Source: Hyphomicrobiales bacterium (lineage in GTDB: Bacteria > Pseudomonadota > Alphaproteobacteria > Rhizobiales > HXMU1428-3). From it: DNA of 32,472 bases. Below the pieces are notes generated by a model. That model saw only the letters and a list, made by a program, of their open reading frames with translations, was not told where the DNA came from and searched no databases. The translations under genes were made by a program, and so were the position numbers. Below, one piece after another: positions 24,315 to 31,148 of the stretch. Each line of letters opens with the position of its first letter. Positions within the stretch are counted from its first letter, which is position 1. The stretch is taken from positions 6,482 to 38,953 of the forward strand of contig JAEPQF010000017.1 of the NCBI GenBank assembly GCA_017640685.1, read 5' to 3'.

Positions 24315-25214
24315 TCAGCCAGACCATAGTTCAGTTTTCGGATAAAATTGCGACCAGGCAAACCAAAACGCTTGGTGACTGCCAAGGTCAGCTCCGTCTT
24401 TATCAACTGCCTTGATGCCACCAGCATCAAGTTTCAATTGTACATTTTCAAAAGCAACGTCTTGCCCTTTTTTCAATGCGATAAAGGCTTTGCTACGCTG
24501 AAATGCAACCGGTTTGCCAGAAGCCGTAATGACACCAATAATATCTTCATGCACTGACAATCGTGGATCAACATCACCAACGGGGAAAATGGGGCCGTTG
24601 GCATCGCGATTATTACGAAAATCAAAATCACGACCAAGCGCAAGCTCTTCCACCAATACGGTTGTCTGAGGGTGGGCCTTTTTCCATGTTCCCCAATCAG
24701 TTGTGACAACACTGGCCTGGCGTAGTTGCACGTTTTTCTTGGCAAGTGAGCCAGTTACAGCCTTGCCTTTAAATGTATCAAAAACCGAAAATGTATTGAT
24801 GTCATACATCACTTTATTCGATCTGATGAGTAACCCTGAGGTCCGTAAAATCGGTCGCTTAACCCCAGCTGGCACCCGGTCAGTAAAGTAAGCCTGCGCA
24901 GCCCCGCACAAAGTGCAGTAAGGAATACCAAGATGACGCCCTCCTAAAGTGTCATTGACCATTTCGCGAACTTCCATGATCCGGCGCGGATAAGCTCGAA
25001 ATTCACCATTGACCTCTATGCCAAATACAATGTCTTTATCTTTCAACCAAGTGGCATCTTTTGCTTTAATAACCTTCGGATTGTCGGCAGCAGGAATGCA
25101 GTTACACTCATCATCAGTTTTGTTATATTTACGGTCATCAATGAGAACACCGCCCCAAGAGACATGTCGCCAATCAATATCACCTTCAACGAAAATCTTA
25201 TCCCAGCCAGGCAC
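24315..25214 (-). CDS. DUF3179 protein, C-terminal piece of an interrupted gene
   Basis: The 299-residue frame carries the recognisable DUF3179 domain: 'IDWRHVSWGGVLIDDR', 'DIVFGIEVNGEFRAYPRRIMEVREMVNDTLGG', the Cys pair 'PYCTLCGAA' (Cys100, Cys103), 'GLLIRSNKVMYD', and a closing 'HQAFWFAWSQFYP'. It would start at a GTG (25214) with no ribosome site. The same frame continues upstream through nine codons to a TAA and then into the 152-residue ORF, so this is most likely the C-terminal part of one protein and not a separate gene. Function of the family is unknown. Confidence 0.75.
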   Translation of the reverse strand: MPGWDKIFVEGDIDWRHVSWGGVLIDDRKYNKTDDECNCIPAADNPKVIKAKDATWLKDKDIVFGIEVNGEFRAYPRRIMEVREMVNDTLGGRHLGIPYCTLCGAAQAYFTDRVPAGVKRPILRTSGLLIRSNKVMYDINTFSVFDTFKGKAVTGSLAKKNVQLRQASVVTTDWGTWKKAHPQTTVLVEELALGRDFDFRNNRDANGPIFPVGDVDPRLSVHEDIIGVITASGKPVAFQRSKAFIALKKGQDVAFENVQLKLDAGGIKAVDKDGADLGSHQAFWFAWSQFYPKTELWSG

Positions 25215-25241
25215 AACACTTGTGAAAATTTCGCGCTTTAC

Positions 25242-25700
25242 TTATAAATATTGAGGAGGCGCAGGTACATCCCAAGCGATAAGATGATCAGTAATTCCAC
25301 CCCAGGCATTCGACTTCGCGAGATCCTTACCAAGTAACAGTGAGGCAGCTTCAGCAAGAGTGTCATGTAACTGTTGACCCGCAGTAAAGCGCATCAAATC
25401 AGTAATAATCCAAACAAGTCGTGGATCTTTCGATTGCACAATTTCGTTCAAGGCAACCGTCTGATCGCGTCCCCAAACCGATTGTTTCATCGCATCAACA
25501 AACGCCATCTTCACAGCTGTTTGTATGTCTTTAGAAAGCGGTCCTTTTGGGATAGCAGGTGGTTTGCCGAACTCTTCAATCACATAACTGGGGAGTGGTT
25601 TTCTTTCTTCAGCGCTAAGAGAACCTAACCACATCAATGAAAACAGAACGAATAACGCAGCTAAAAGCAAGCGTGATAGAGAGAAGACTGCCGATACCAT
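25242..25700 (-). CDS. DUF3179 protein, N-terminal piece of an interrupted gene
   Basis: The 152-residue frame begins with a signal peptide ('FSLSRLLLAALFVLFSLMWLGSLSA', residues 6-30) followed by a helical region 'SKDPRLVWIITDLMRFTAGQQLHDTLAEAASLLLG' and 'WGGITDHLIAWDVPAPPQYL' just before TAA. This type of HEAT-like lead-in precedes the DUF3179 domain in long family members as I remember them. The stop is in the same frame as the downstream piece, with only nine codons between it and that ORF's first start. If the stop is real, the cell makes only an exported N-terminal fragment. Confidence 0.6.
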   Translation of the reverse strand: MVSAVFSLSRLLLAALFVLFSLMWLGSLSAEERKPLPSYVIEEFGKPPAIPKGPLSKDIQTAVKMAFVDAMKQSVWGRDQTVALNEIVQSKDPRLVWIITDLMRFTAGQQLHDTLAEAASLLLGKDLAKSNAWGGITDHLIAWDVPAPPQYL

Positions 25701-25809
25701 AGATGAGCCTTTCGAGAAATTACTGCCATTATAAAAGAGAACGAATGATTAAGGAGGGGCACTCGAACTCTATGACTACAGTTTCGGCTTGTTCCAAGTT
25801 TCTGGCAAA

Positions 25810-26895
25810 TCACAACACATCAGTATTTTGTGAAGAGCAACTAAGATCACTTATTTGCAAACCAAGCCTTTGAGAAATATTCAATATTTGGGAGGCGTGT
25901 TCAGCTCTAACAATAAAACCAAAATACTCATCAGAGCCCATGTCCCAGCCGAAATAAGTATACTCTTTTTCCAAAAGCCAATTTGCGAAGGTCTTTAGCT
26001 GATCATCAATAGGTGCGCTATCATCTATGTAAGTTGGAGAAAAAGGCTCGAAGCCATGAGTGTGTAGAAGTCTATTGAGTTGGTCTAGCACCTCATTTGA
26101 AGCTTTCCAATCAACGCGGAGCATTACTTGATTATCATCATTTTGTAGGGCTTCTACAGCTTTTAAAAAAGCACAATAAAAACCTTGGTCATAATGATCT
26201 TGAAAATGAGACCATGCTTTTTCTTGTAATTGTTTCGGGCAGTCCTCAAGAAGCAAATCGAAAAATTCTTTATAATCTTCAGCAGGGCGAATGAGTTTAT
26301 TTCCACTCTTCACATATGAGCTCTTGTTTTGCAGATGCTCAAGCCCCTCCATGTCAATTTTCGATAGAGACGTAATACTCTCAAGACATGAAATATCTTC
26401 AACTGGTGTGTTGGAGATATTCAAGGTTGTGAGCTTTTTGAATGTAGCAAGAGGAGTGAGATCTTTCACAGAGCTTTTAGCTATCTCTAACCAGTTGAGT
26501 TCAGGCGTATTTTGAAGACAAGACAAATCCGAGATGGGGCAGTTATTGAGGAATAACTCAGTAAGACAAAGCTTATTAGACAGAGGCGACAAATCAGTTA
26601 TAGGAGTGTTGCTCGCATCAATAATTTCTAGATTTTCCAAATGTGCCAGAGGTGAAAGATCCTCAATGGCTGTGCCTGAAATATTTAAAATTCGAAGTTT
26701 ATGTAAATCTTGTAACGGGCTTAAATCGGTTATTGAACTATCAATCAAAAATAAACGCTCAACATTTTTAAAATATTTCAACTTTGAAAAGTCATTAATG
26801 TTAGCAGAGTTCAGAATGTTGACATATTCAAAATGATCACAGTCTTCCAAAGTTTGAAATTGAACATCACTTTCAATATTAATGTAGTTTTCCAT
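25810..26895 (-). CDS. Leucine-rich-repeat protein with a C-terminal globular domain
   Basis: The 361-residue protein has about six leucine-rich repeats of 21-23 residues (about residues 45-185) of internalin type: 'ITDLSPLQDLHKLRILNISGTA', 'IEDLSPLAHLENLEIIDASNTP', 'ITDLSPLSNKLCLTELFLNNCP' and so on. These form a protein-binding solenoid. Residues from about 200 form a second domain with 'VMLRVDWKASNEVLDQLNRLL' and 'YFGWDMGSDEYFGFIVRAEHASQI', which reminds me of DUF6630-type domains, tentatively. There is no signal peptide, so it is probably cytoplasmic. It lies between the broken DUF3179 gene and the PaiB-like gene with no sign of an operon. The role is unknown. Confidence 0.8.
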   Translation of the reverse strand: MENYINIESDVQFQTLEDCDHFEYVNILNSANINDFSKLKYFKNVERLFLIDSSITDLSPLQDLHKLRILNISGTAIEDLSPLAHLENLEIIDASNTPITDLSPLSNKLCLTELFLNNCPISDLSCLQNTPELNWLEIAKSSVKDLTPLATFKKLTTLNISNTPVEDISCLESITSLSKIDMEGLEHLQNKSSYVKSGNKLIRPAEDYKEFFDLLLEDCPKQLQEKAWSHFQDHYDQGFYCAFLKAVEALQNDDNQVMLRVDWKASNEVLDQLNRLLHTHGFEPFSPTYIDDSAPIDDQLKTFANWLLEKEYTYFGWDMGSDEYFGFIVRAEHASQILNISQRLGLQISDLSCSSQNTDVL

Positions 26896-27020
26896 TTCAG
26901 CCCCGTTAGCAAATAGATAAAAATTACTCGTTTTTTTGTAAAAACTTTAAGGCATTAATGGGGTTGTGAATTGAGGAACTGAAGCATGCTTAAAATAGTA
27001 TAGCTCAGTATAACAACTTA

Positions 27021-27656
27021 CTATTTGCTAAATTGTTGAACCATGTCGGAGATTAAAAAAGCGCCTTCAGTATCTTCTAATTTTAAGCCTTCTTGTACGC
27101 CAGCTCTATCAAGCTTATCTTTATTTTGGCTAACTTTCCATTTGCCGACTAATTGAGTTATTTCAATTTCAACCCCAACAATACCTTTAAACTGTTTTGC
27201 TAAATAGTTCTGAGGAGCATCAGAAACTTCCCAGCTGTCCTCTCTGTCGTCTTCTTGTCTTTTACTAATTTCAACAAGGTGCTCAAGCAACCACTCGTCC
27301 TCAGTTTTAAAAGTAAGCGTGCCATGGGCATGAACAACAGCATAGTTCCAGGTGGGAACAGCCTTGCCATGTTGCTTTTTAGAAGGGTACCAATTAGGAG
27401 AGATATAAGCTTGAGGGCCATGAAAAATCGCTAGTGCTTCCATAGAATTATCGCGCTCTAACCAAAGCGAGTTTCCCTTCGCTATATGCGCCCGAATGAC
27501 CCCTTTTTCAGATAATTCAGGGTGAAGCACGAGCGGTAAATGATCAGCATTTATATGTCCGTTTTGACTAGAGATTAAAGTCGCAAAGGGATGGTCGAGC
27601 ATCAGTTGATGCATGGTCTCAATATCTTCAATTCTAAAAATAGCCGGCTGAAACAT
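27021..27656 (-). CDS. PaiB family FMN-binding-fold protein
   Basis: The 211-residue product matches the PaiB family (split-barrel FMN-binding fold, named after a Bacillus regulator of sporulation and protease genes): 'HPFATLISSQNGHINADHLPLVL', 'IRAHIAKGNSLW', 'IFHGPQAYISPNWYPSKKQHGKAVPTWNYAVVHAHG', 'IVGVEIEITQLVGKWKVSQNK' and 'DRAGVQEGL'. Whether it regulates genes or acts as a flavoprotein here is unknown; no paiA-like acetyltransferase is adjacent. I choose ATG 27656 because AGGA lies eight bases upstream. The frame extends to ATG 27677, but that would place the ribosome site inside the coding part. Confidence 0.88.
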   Translation of the reverse strand: MFQPAIFRIEDIETMHQLMLDHPFATLISSQNGHINADHLPLVLHPELSEKGVIRAHIAKGNSLWLERDNSMEALAIFHGPQAYISPNWYPSKKQHGKAVPTWNYAVVHAHGTLTFKTEDEWLLEHLVEISKRQEDDREDSWEVSDAPQNYLAKQFKGIVGVEIEITQLVGKWKVSQNKDKLDRAGVQEGLKLEDTEGAFLISDMVQQFSK

Positions 27657-27860
27657 TTTATCTTCCTGATGAAACAAACATACCTCAGTTTAACAAACCG
27701 AACCGCTGGGTAAAGCTTATTAATTGCCTGATGCTTGTACCTGTTGCTGGTGGGTAATTAGAGGCACACTTAATAAAGCAGTTAGATAAAAAAGAAATTT
27801 TAAGTGCAAAGAAAGAGCTCAGCCCTTTTCAGGCTGAGGAACATGGCGAAATACCAGCGC

Positions 27861-27885
27861 GGTTGCTAGTGGGCAACTGAAGCGC
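27861..27885 (+). repeat. Hairpin repeat copy 4 (GGTTGC TAGTGG GCAACT)
   Basis: Same loop TAGTGG as copy 2, arms GGTTGC/GCAACT (closing G-T in place of G-C), followed by GAAGCGCTA. It lies immediately after the conserved left flank of the second mosaic. Confidence 0.75.
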
Positions 27886-27911
27886 TACTAAAAAGCGCGG
27901 TTGCACCTTGC

Positions 27912-27937
27912 GGATGCTTTGTGGGCATCTAAAGCAA
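27912..27937 (+). repeat. Hairpin repeat copy 5 (GGATGC...GCATCT), nested
   Basis: Arms GGATGC/GCATCT carry a T-to-A change on the left matched by A-to-T on the right relative to copies 2-4, so pairing is preserved. The copy lies between an outer GGTTGC (27899-27904) and GCAACC (27943-27948), as if inserted into the loop of another copy. Confidence 0.7.
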
Positions 27938-27987
27938 ATAAAGGCAACCTAAAGCGCCACAAAAAAGCAATAGCCGTGAGAGAAAAT

Positions 27988-28446
27988 TTAACTATCTTTA
28001 AACACGCGCTCGCGTTTTTCGTGGCGTTCTTGAGCTTCAAGAGACAAGGTCGCAATTGGGCGAGCGTTTAAGCGAGCAACCCCAATCGGTTCGCCACTTT
28101 CTTCACAATAGCCATATTCACCTTGATCAATACGAGAAATAGCTTCATCGATTTTAGAAATCAGCTTACGCTGTCTGTCTCTTGTACGAAGTTCCAAAGA
28201 ACGATCTGTTTCTGACGTTGCTCTATCAGTAATGTCAGGGTGTTTTTCACTATCATCTTGAAGATGCTGAATGGTTTCTTTGGTCGCTTCTAAAATCTCT
28301 GCTTTCCAGCTTAGTAGTTTTTGGCGAAAATACTCAAGCTGTAGCTCATTCATAAATGGCTCGTCATTCGAAGGGCTATAGCCTTCAGGCAGAATGACAC
28401 GGCCATCTTCAGTTTTTGAAACTTTTGAATTTTTCTTTGTTGCCAT
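27988..28446 (-). CDS. dksA: RNA polymerase-binding transcription factor DksA
   Basis: DksA binds the RNA polymerase secondary channel and, with ppGpp, tunes rRNA and stress promoters. The 152-residue product has the helical N-terminus 'MNELQLEYFRQKLLSWKAEILEATKE', the coiled-coil tip 'DITDRATSE' with Asp71 and Asp74, and the C-terminal 'GEYGYCEESGEPIGVARLNARPIATLSLEAQERHE' region. Only one of the four zinc cysteines of E. coli DksA remains (Cys114); the others are Ser, Leu or Ala-type residues. I recall this from other alphaproteobacterial DksA proteins, so it does not mean loss of function. GGAGAGGG is a strong ribosome site and a promoter lies upstream. The stop codon touches a repeat mosaic. 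Confidence 0.93.
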   Translation of the reverse strand: MATKKNSKVSKTEDGRVILPEGYSPSNDEPFMNELQLEYFRQKLLSWKAEILEATKETIQHLQDDSEKHPDITDRATSETDRSLELRTRDRQRKLISKIDEAISRIDQGEYGYCEESGEPIGVARLNARPIATLSLEAQERHEKRERVFKDS

Positions 28447-28507
28447 TTTTCCCTCTCCTTAACTCACGCGCCGAACTTCCGTCGAATTTATTAATGAGTG
28501 TGAATGG

Positions 28508-28535
28508 TATTTAAAGTGATCGGTGTGGAAGTCAA
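28508..28535 (-). promoter_or_regulatory. Sigma-70-type promoter of dksA
   Basis: On the minus strand TTGACT (28535-28530) and TAAATA (28513-28508) are 16 bases apart, about 60 bases before the dksA start codon. This would place the start of transcription near 28500. Confidence 0.55.
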
Positions 28536-28631
28536 GTGAAACTAAGTTTTCTGATTAATCAAAAGAGTAAAATTTGGTTAATATCACATTTTCGGCGTTA
28601 GTTAACAGAGCCGAATGACAGTGATATAAAT

Positions 28632-29057
28632 TTATTGAGACTTTTGCTGGGCAAGCTTAGCTAACTCAACTTCTGCCCTCAGTTCAATGGAATGAAGAAC
28701 TTTCTTCAAATTGGGGCTGTCCTCAAGCTTTTGTGGGTTTGTTGCAAGTGTTTTCAAGCGATTGAGCGTAGAAGGAGCCACACGACCATTTAAAAGGCCT
28801 ATTTTGAGCTGATCAAGCATGTTTAGCATGTCATTTCCACGCTTAACAGCCACTTGAGCCTGTGTTTTAGAGCTATCAACTTCCTGAGCGCTTAAAAGGG
28901 CGCCAATATTGTTGATATTAGAACTGGCTTGCGCACCAGTTAATGTTGCAGCTGGTGTTGGTACATTGATTGAAAATGTCGCGCCAGATGAATTTGCCGC
29001 TGAGGAAGAGGATTTCTTCTTGGTTCTGGCCAAATCTTTAGGTTTTTCAATCCGCAT
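28632..29057 (-). CDS. fliX: Flagellar assembly regulator FliX
   Basis: FliX is an alphaproteobacterial protein that, in Caulobacter, couples completion of the early flagellar basal body to activity of the sigma-54 activator FlbD. The 141-residue product starts MRIEKP, has a low-complexity Ser/Ala/Thr segment (about 15-50), and then the conserved helical part 'GNDMLNMLDQLKIGLLNGRVAPSTLNRLKTLA', ending with 'LHSIELRAEVELAKLAQQ', the family's hallmark C-terminus. GGGGTGA precedes the ATG. It is divergent from flgI, as in Caulobacter, and this fits the sigma-54-type promoter found before flgI. Confidence 0.85.
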   Translation of the reverse strand: MRIEKPKDLARTKKKSSSSAANSSGATFSINVPTPAATLTGAQASSNINNIGALLSAQEVDSSKTQAQVAVKRGNDMLNMLDQLKIGLLNGRVAPSTLNRLKTLATNPQKLEDSPNLKKVLHSIELRAEVELAKLAQQKSQ

Positions 29058-29328
29058 ATAAAGTCACCCCATTAAGAAAAGAATAAACGAACTCTATCAC
29101 AAATTGCTTTTTCCAGCACTGAAAGCTGAAAAAAACCCACATGAACTTAACTGTATTCTTTTCTTATAGGCAATTTCTTAACAACTAGGTCATTTTTGCC
29201 GAGAAAACAGAAAAAAAGAAAAATAAGACCGGCAAAATTTACCCTTTTCAGCTGTTCTCCCCCCATAAAAAAAGAAAAGCAAACAAATAATCAAATAAAA
29301 ACAACAGGTTACATTGAGGTGATCCTTC

Positions 29329-29344
29329 TGGCACGGTTCTCGCT
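29329..29344 (+). promoter_or_regulatory. Sigma-54-type (-24/-12) promoter of the flgI operon
   Basis: TGGCACGGTTCTCGCT has GG at 29330-29331 and GC at 29342-29343 with exactly ten bases between, and the -24 box TGGCACG is consensus; the -12 box is CGCT in place of TGCT. Transcription would start near 29355, about 115 bases before flgI. The location before a class III-type flagellar gene next to fliX fits known regulation in Caulobacter. Confidence 0.65.
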
Positions 29345-29418
29345 AACTTAAGAGGCAAATGTGCGGAATTTTATTATTGCCCGTATTCATATGCTCTGAA
29401 CTCGGTAGTAACAGCGAC

Positions 29419-29448
29419 GGTTGCCATGTGGGCAACTGAAGGAGCACC
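29419..29448 (+). repeat. Hairpin repeat copy 6 in the flgI leader
   Basis: GGTTGC CATGTGG GCAACT followed by GAAGGAGCACC. The loop is one base longer than in copies 2-4, and GGA interrupts the usual GAAGCAC tail. It lies between the sigma-54-type promoter and the flgI start, so it is transcribed in the flgI leader. Confidence 0.7.
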
Positions 29449-29469
29449 AAGAAGAAAAGCTAATAACTG

Positions 29470-30630
29470 ATGATGAACAAAGATAAATTAAAATTCCTGT
29501 TTAAGAGCGTGAGGCAAAAAGCAATCATCTTATTGCTTGTTTGTGGTCAGCTTTTTTCAGTTTCGATTACACCGGCCTTTGCATCATCTAGAATCAAAGA
29601 TTTGGTAGATTTTGAGGGCATTCGCGAAAACCAATTGGTTGGCTATGGCCTCGTTGTTGGCCTCAATGGCACAGGCGATAGTTTAAATAATTCCCCCTTT
29701 ACCAAACAATCACTTCAAGCCTTGTTAGAGCGCTTGGGGGTGAACACAAGGGAATCAGACCTAAGAACTGCTAATGTGGCCGCAGTGATGGTCACAGGCA
29801 ACCTCCCGCCCTTTGCTACACAAGGGACTAGAATGGACATCACCGTCTCTGCCATTGGTGATGCAAAAAGCCTCCAAGGTGGCACATTATTGGTAACCCC
29901 TCTTTTAGCAGCTGATGGCAATACTTATGCTGTGGGCCAGGGCCCAGTGGCGGTTGCAGGGTTTAAAGCTGAAGGGGATGCCGCAAGTATCACAAGAGGT
30001 GTGCCAACGGTTGGTCGCATTTCAAATGGTGCGATTATCGAGCGTGAAGTGAAATACGCATTAAAAGACCGCCGCACAATGCGCCTTGCCTTAAGAAACG
30101 CAGATTTAACAACAGCCAAACGTATCGCCGCAGCCATCAATACCTATACAAGTGAAAAGACGGCCTATGCTGTTGACCCAGCAACAGTGCGCCTGGATGT
30201 ACCTTATTCTTATCGAGGAGACATCATCGGCTTGCTGACGGATATCGAACAATTACGCATTAAACCCGACCAACAGGCCAAAGTGATCATTGATGAAAAC
30301 ACGGGCATCATCGTGATGGGCAAAGACGTTAAAATATCTACCGTCGCCATTGCTCAAGGAAACTTAACAGTCACTATTGCTGAAACCCCAGTTGTCAGCC
30401 AACCAAATGAGCTCGCCCCTGAAAATGCTGAAACTGTCGTAGTGCCACGAACAGCAGTTGGCGTGACGGACGATAAAGAAAAGAAACTCGCAATCCTGCG
30501 AGCGGGTGTCACCTTAAGAGACTTAGTTGATGGTTTAAATGCGCTAGGCATTGGCCCAAGAGATATGATCGCTATTCTGCAAGCGATTAAATCAGCTGGC
30601 GCCCTACAAGCAGAAATCGAGGTGCTCTAG
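29470..30630 (+). CDS. flgI: Flagellar P-ring protein FlgI
   Basis: FlgI forms the peptidoglycan-layer bushing (P ring) around the flagellar rod. The product has an N-terminal signal peptide (about residues 16-38, cleavage near AFAS) and the hallmark opening 'SRIKDLVDFEGIRENQLVGYGLVVGLNGTGD', then 'TANVAAVMVTGNLPPFATQGTRMDITVSAIGDAKSLQGGTLL', 'TRGVPTVGRISNGAIIE' and the C-terminal 'LRDLVDGLNALGIGPRDMIAILQAIKSAGALQAEIEVL'. Length (386) is normal. Two adjacent ATG codons (29470, 29473) can start it and no strong ribosome site is near; AAGGAG at about 29438 is too distant. It heads flgI-flgJ-flgN. Confidence 0.97.
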   Translation: MMNKDKLKFLFKSVRQKAIILLLVCGQLFSVSITPAFASSRIKDLVDFEGIRENQLVGYGLVVGLNGTGDSLNNSPFTKQSLQALLERLGVNTRESDLRTANVAAVMVTGNLPPFATQGTRMDITVSAIGDAKSLQGGTLLVTPLLAADGNTYAVGQGPVAVAGFKAEGDAASITRGVPTVGRISNGAIIEREVKYALKDRRTMRLALRNADLTTAKRIAAAINTYTSEKTAYAVDPATVRLDVPYSYRGDIIGLLTDIEQLRIKPDQQAKVIIDENTGIIVMGKDVKISTVAIAQGNLTVTIAETPVVSQPNELAPENAETVVVPRTAVGVTDDKEKKLAILRAGVTLRDLVDGLNALGIGPRDMIAILQAIKSAGALQAEIEVL

Positions 30631-30661
30631 CGCTCCGCCCAAAAGTGGCACCGGTTTTGGG
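30631..30661 (+). repeat. Palindrome resembling a common rhizobial intergenic repeat
   Basis: Directly after the flgI stop, CCCAAAA (30638-30644) and TTTTGGG (30655-30661) flank GTGGCACCGG, preceded by CGCTCCG. From memory, elements of the form CGCTCCGCCCAAAAGTG...CGGTTTTGGG are abundant between genes in Hyphomicrobiales. The hairpin repeat copy 7 follows within eight bases. Confidence 0.65.
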
Positions 30662-30668
30662 ATAGCAC

Positions 30669-30693
30669 GGATGCGTAGTGGGCATCTGAAGTG
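30669..30693 (+). repeat. Hairpin repeat copy 7 (GGATGC...GCATCT)
   Basis: GGATGC GTAGTGG GCATCT followed by GAAGTG: the second copy with the compensated GGATGC/GCATCT arms. It lies in the flgI-flgJ gap after the rhizobial-type palindrome. A shorter degenerate relative (GCACGGTAGG..CTGAAGTGC) follows at about 30706-30724. Confidence 0.7.
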
Positions 30694-30757
30694 TAAAGAA
30701 GAATGCACGGTAGGCTCTGAAGTGCAAAAAAGGAACGCTTTAAAAAGGGATTAACAA

Positions 30758-31147
30758 ATGGCGGATCAATTAGGTATATCAGCGTTTCAAGCATACGCAG
30801 CGCCGAAACAAACAATTAAATCATTGGCAAACTCAGTCAGGGCTAAAGCTGAAGTATTTCAATTACAGGACAATTCAGCCACTGAAAAAGGCAATACAGA
30901 AAAGCGTAAAGACCCAAACGTTTTAAAGGCCGCAAAAGAATTTGAAGCCAGTTTTCTCACCGCCATGCTTGAGCAAATGTGGACGGGCATAGAAGCTGAA
31001 GCCCCATTTGGTGGTGGCCATGCTGAAAAAGTTTATCGCTCCATGGTGGTGGGTGAATATGCAAAATCAATTTCTGCAGCTGGTGGCATCGGCATCGCAG
31101 ACCATGTTTATAGAGAAATTTTGAGTGCACAAGAAGGACGAAGTTAA
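30758..31147 (+). CDS. flgJ: Rod-binding protein (FlgJ N-terminal domain, CheL-like)
   Basis: The 129-residue protein consists of the FlgJ rod-binding domain alone: 'DPNVLKAAKEFEASFLTAMLEQMWTGIEAEAPFGGGHAEKVYRSMVVGEYAKSISAAGGIGIADHVYREI'. In enteric bacteria this domain caps the growing rod and is fused to a muramidase; the enzyme domain is absent here, as is usual in alphaproteobacteria, where the gene is also called cheL. GGGAT precedes the ATG. It is separated from flgI by 127 bases containing two repeat elements and from flgN by one base, so flgJ-flgN are translationally close. Confidence 0.9.
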   Translation: MADQLGISAFQAYAAPKQTIKSLANSVRAKAEVFQLQDNSATEKGNTEKRKDPNVLKAAKEFEASFLTAMLEQMWTGIEAEAPFGGGHAEKVYRSMVVGEYAKSISAAGGIGIADHVYREILSAQEGRS

Positions 31148-31148
31148 A

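Larger units (their letters stand above)
24315..25700 (-). pseudogene. DUF3179 gene interrupted by one in-frame TAA (25242-25244)
   Basis: Ignoring the single TAA, the frame from 25700 to 24315 is open for 462 codons: signal peptide, helical lead-in, DUF3179 domain. Reading across the stop gives 'PPQYL-stop-VKREIFTSV' and then the conserved 'PGW'. No base is gained or lost, so one substitution (for example GAA, AAA or CAA to TAA) explains it. A recent nonsense mutation, a sequencing error or stop read-through are the options. Confidence 0.7.
27818..27990. repeat. Second mosaic of palindromic repeat modules, downstream of dksA
   Basis: It opens with the hairpin CTCAGCC/GGCTGAG (27818-27838) followed by GGAACATGGCGAA, closely matching the left end of the 4 kb mosaic, where a different stem precedes the same flank. 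It then contains hairpin repeat copies at 27861 and 27912, an outer GGTTGC (27899) / GCAACC (27943) pair enclosing the second copy, and the end module ATAGCCGTGAGAGAAAA (GTGAGAGA at 27976-27983). The end runs into the stop codon of dksA on the minus strand. Confidence 0.75.
29058..29469. other. Divergent regulatory region between fliX and flgI
   Basis: About 410 bases. It holds the sigma-54-type promoter at 29329-29344 facing flgI and hairpin repeat copy 6 at 29419-29448. The remainder is AT-rich; a TTAA-containing stretch near 29176 could be a CtrA half-site but lacks the second half at the right spacing. A fliX promoter could not be assigned. Confidence 0.5.
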
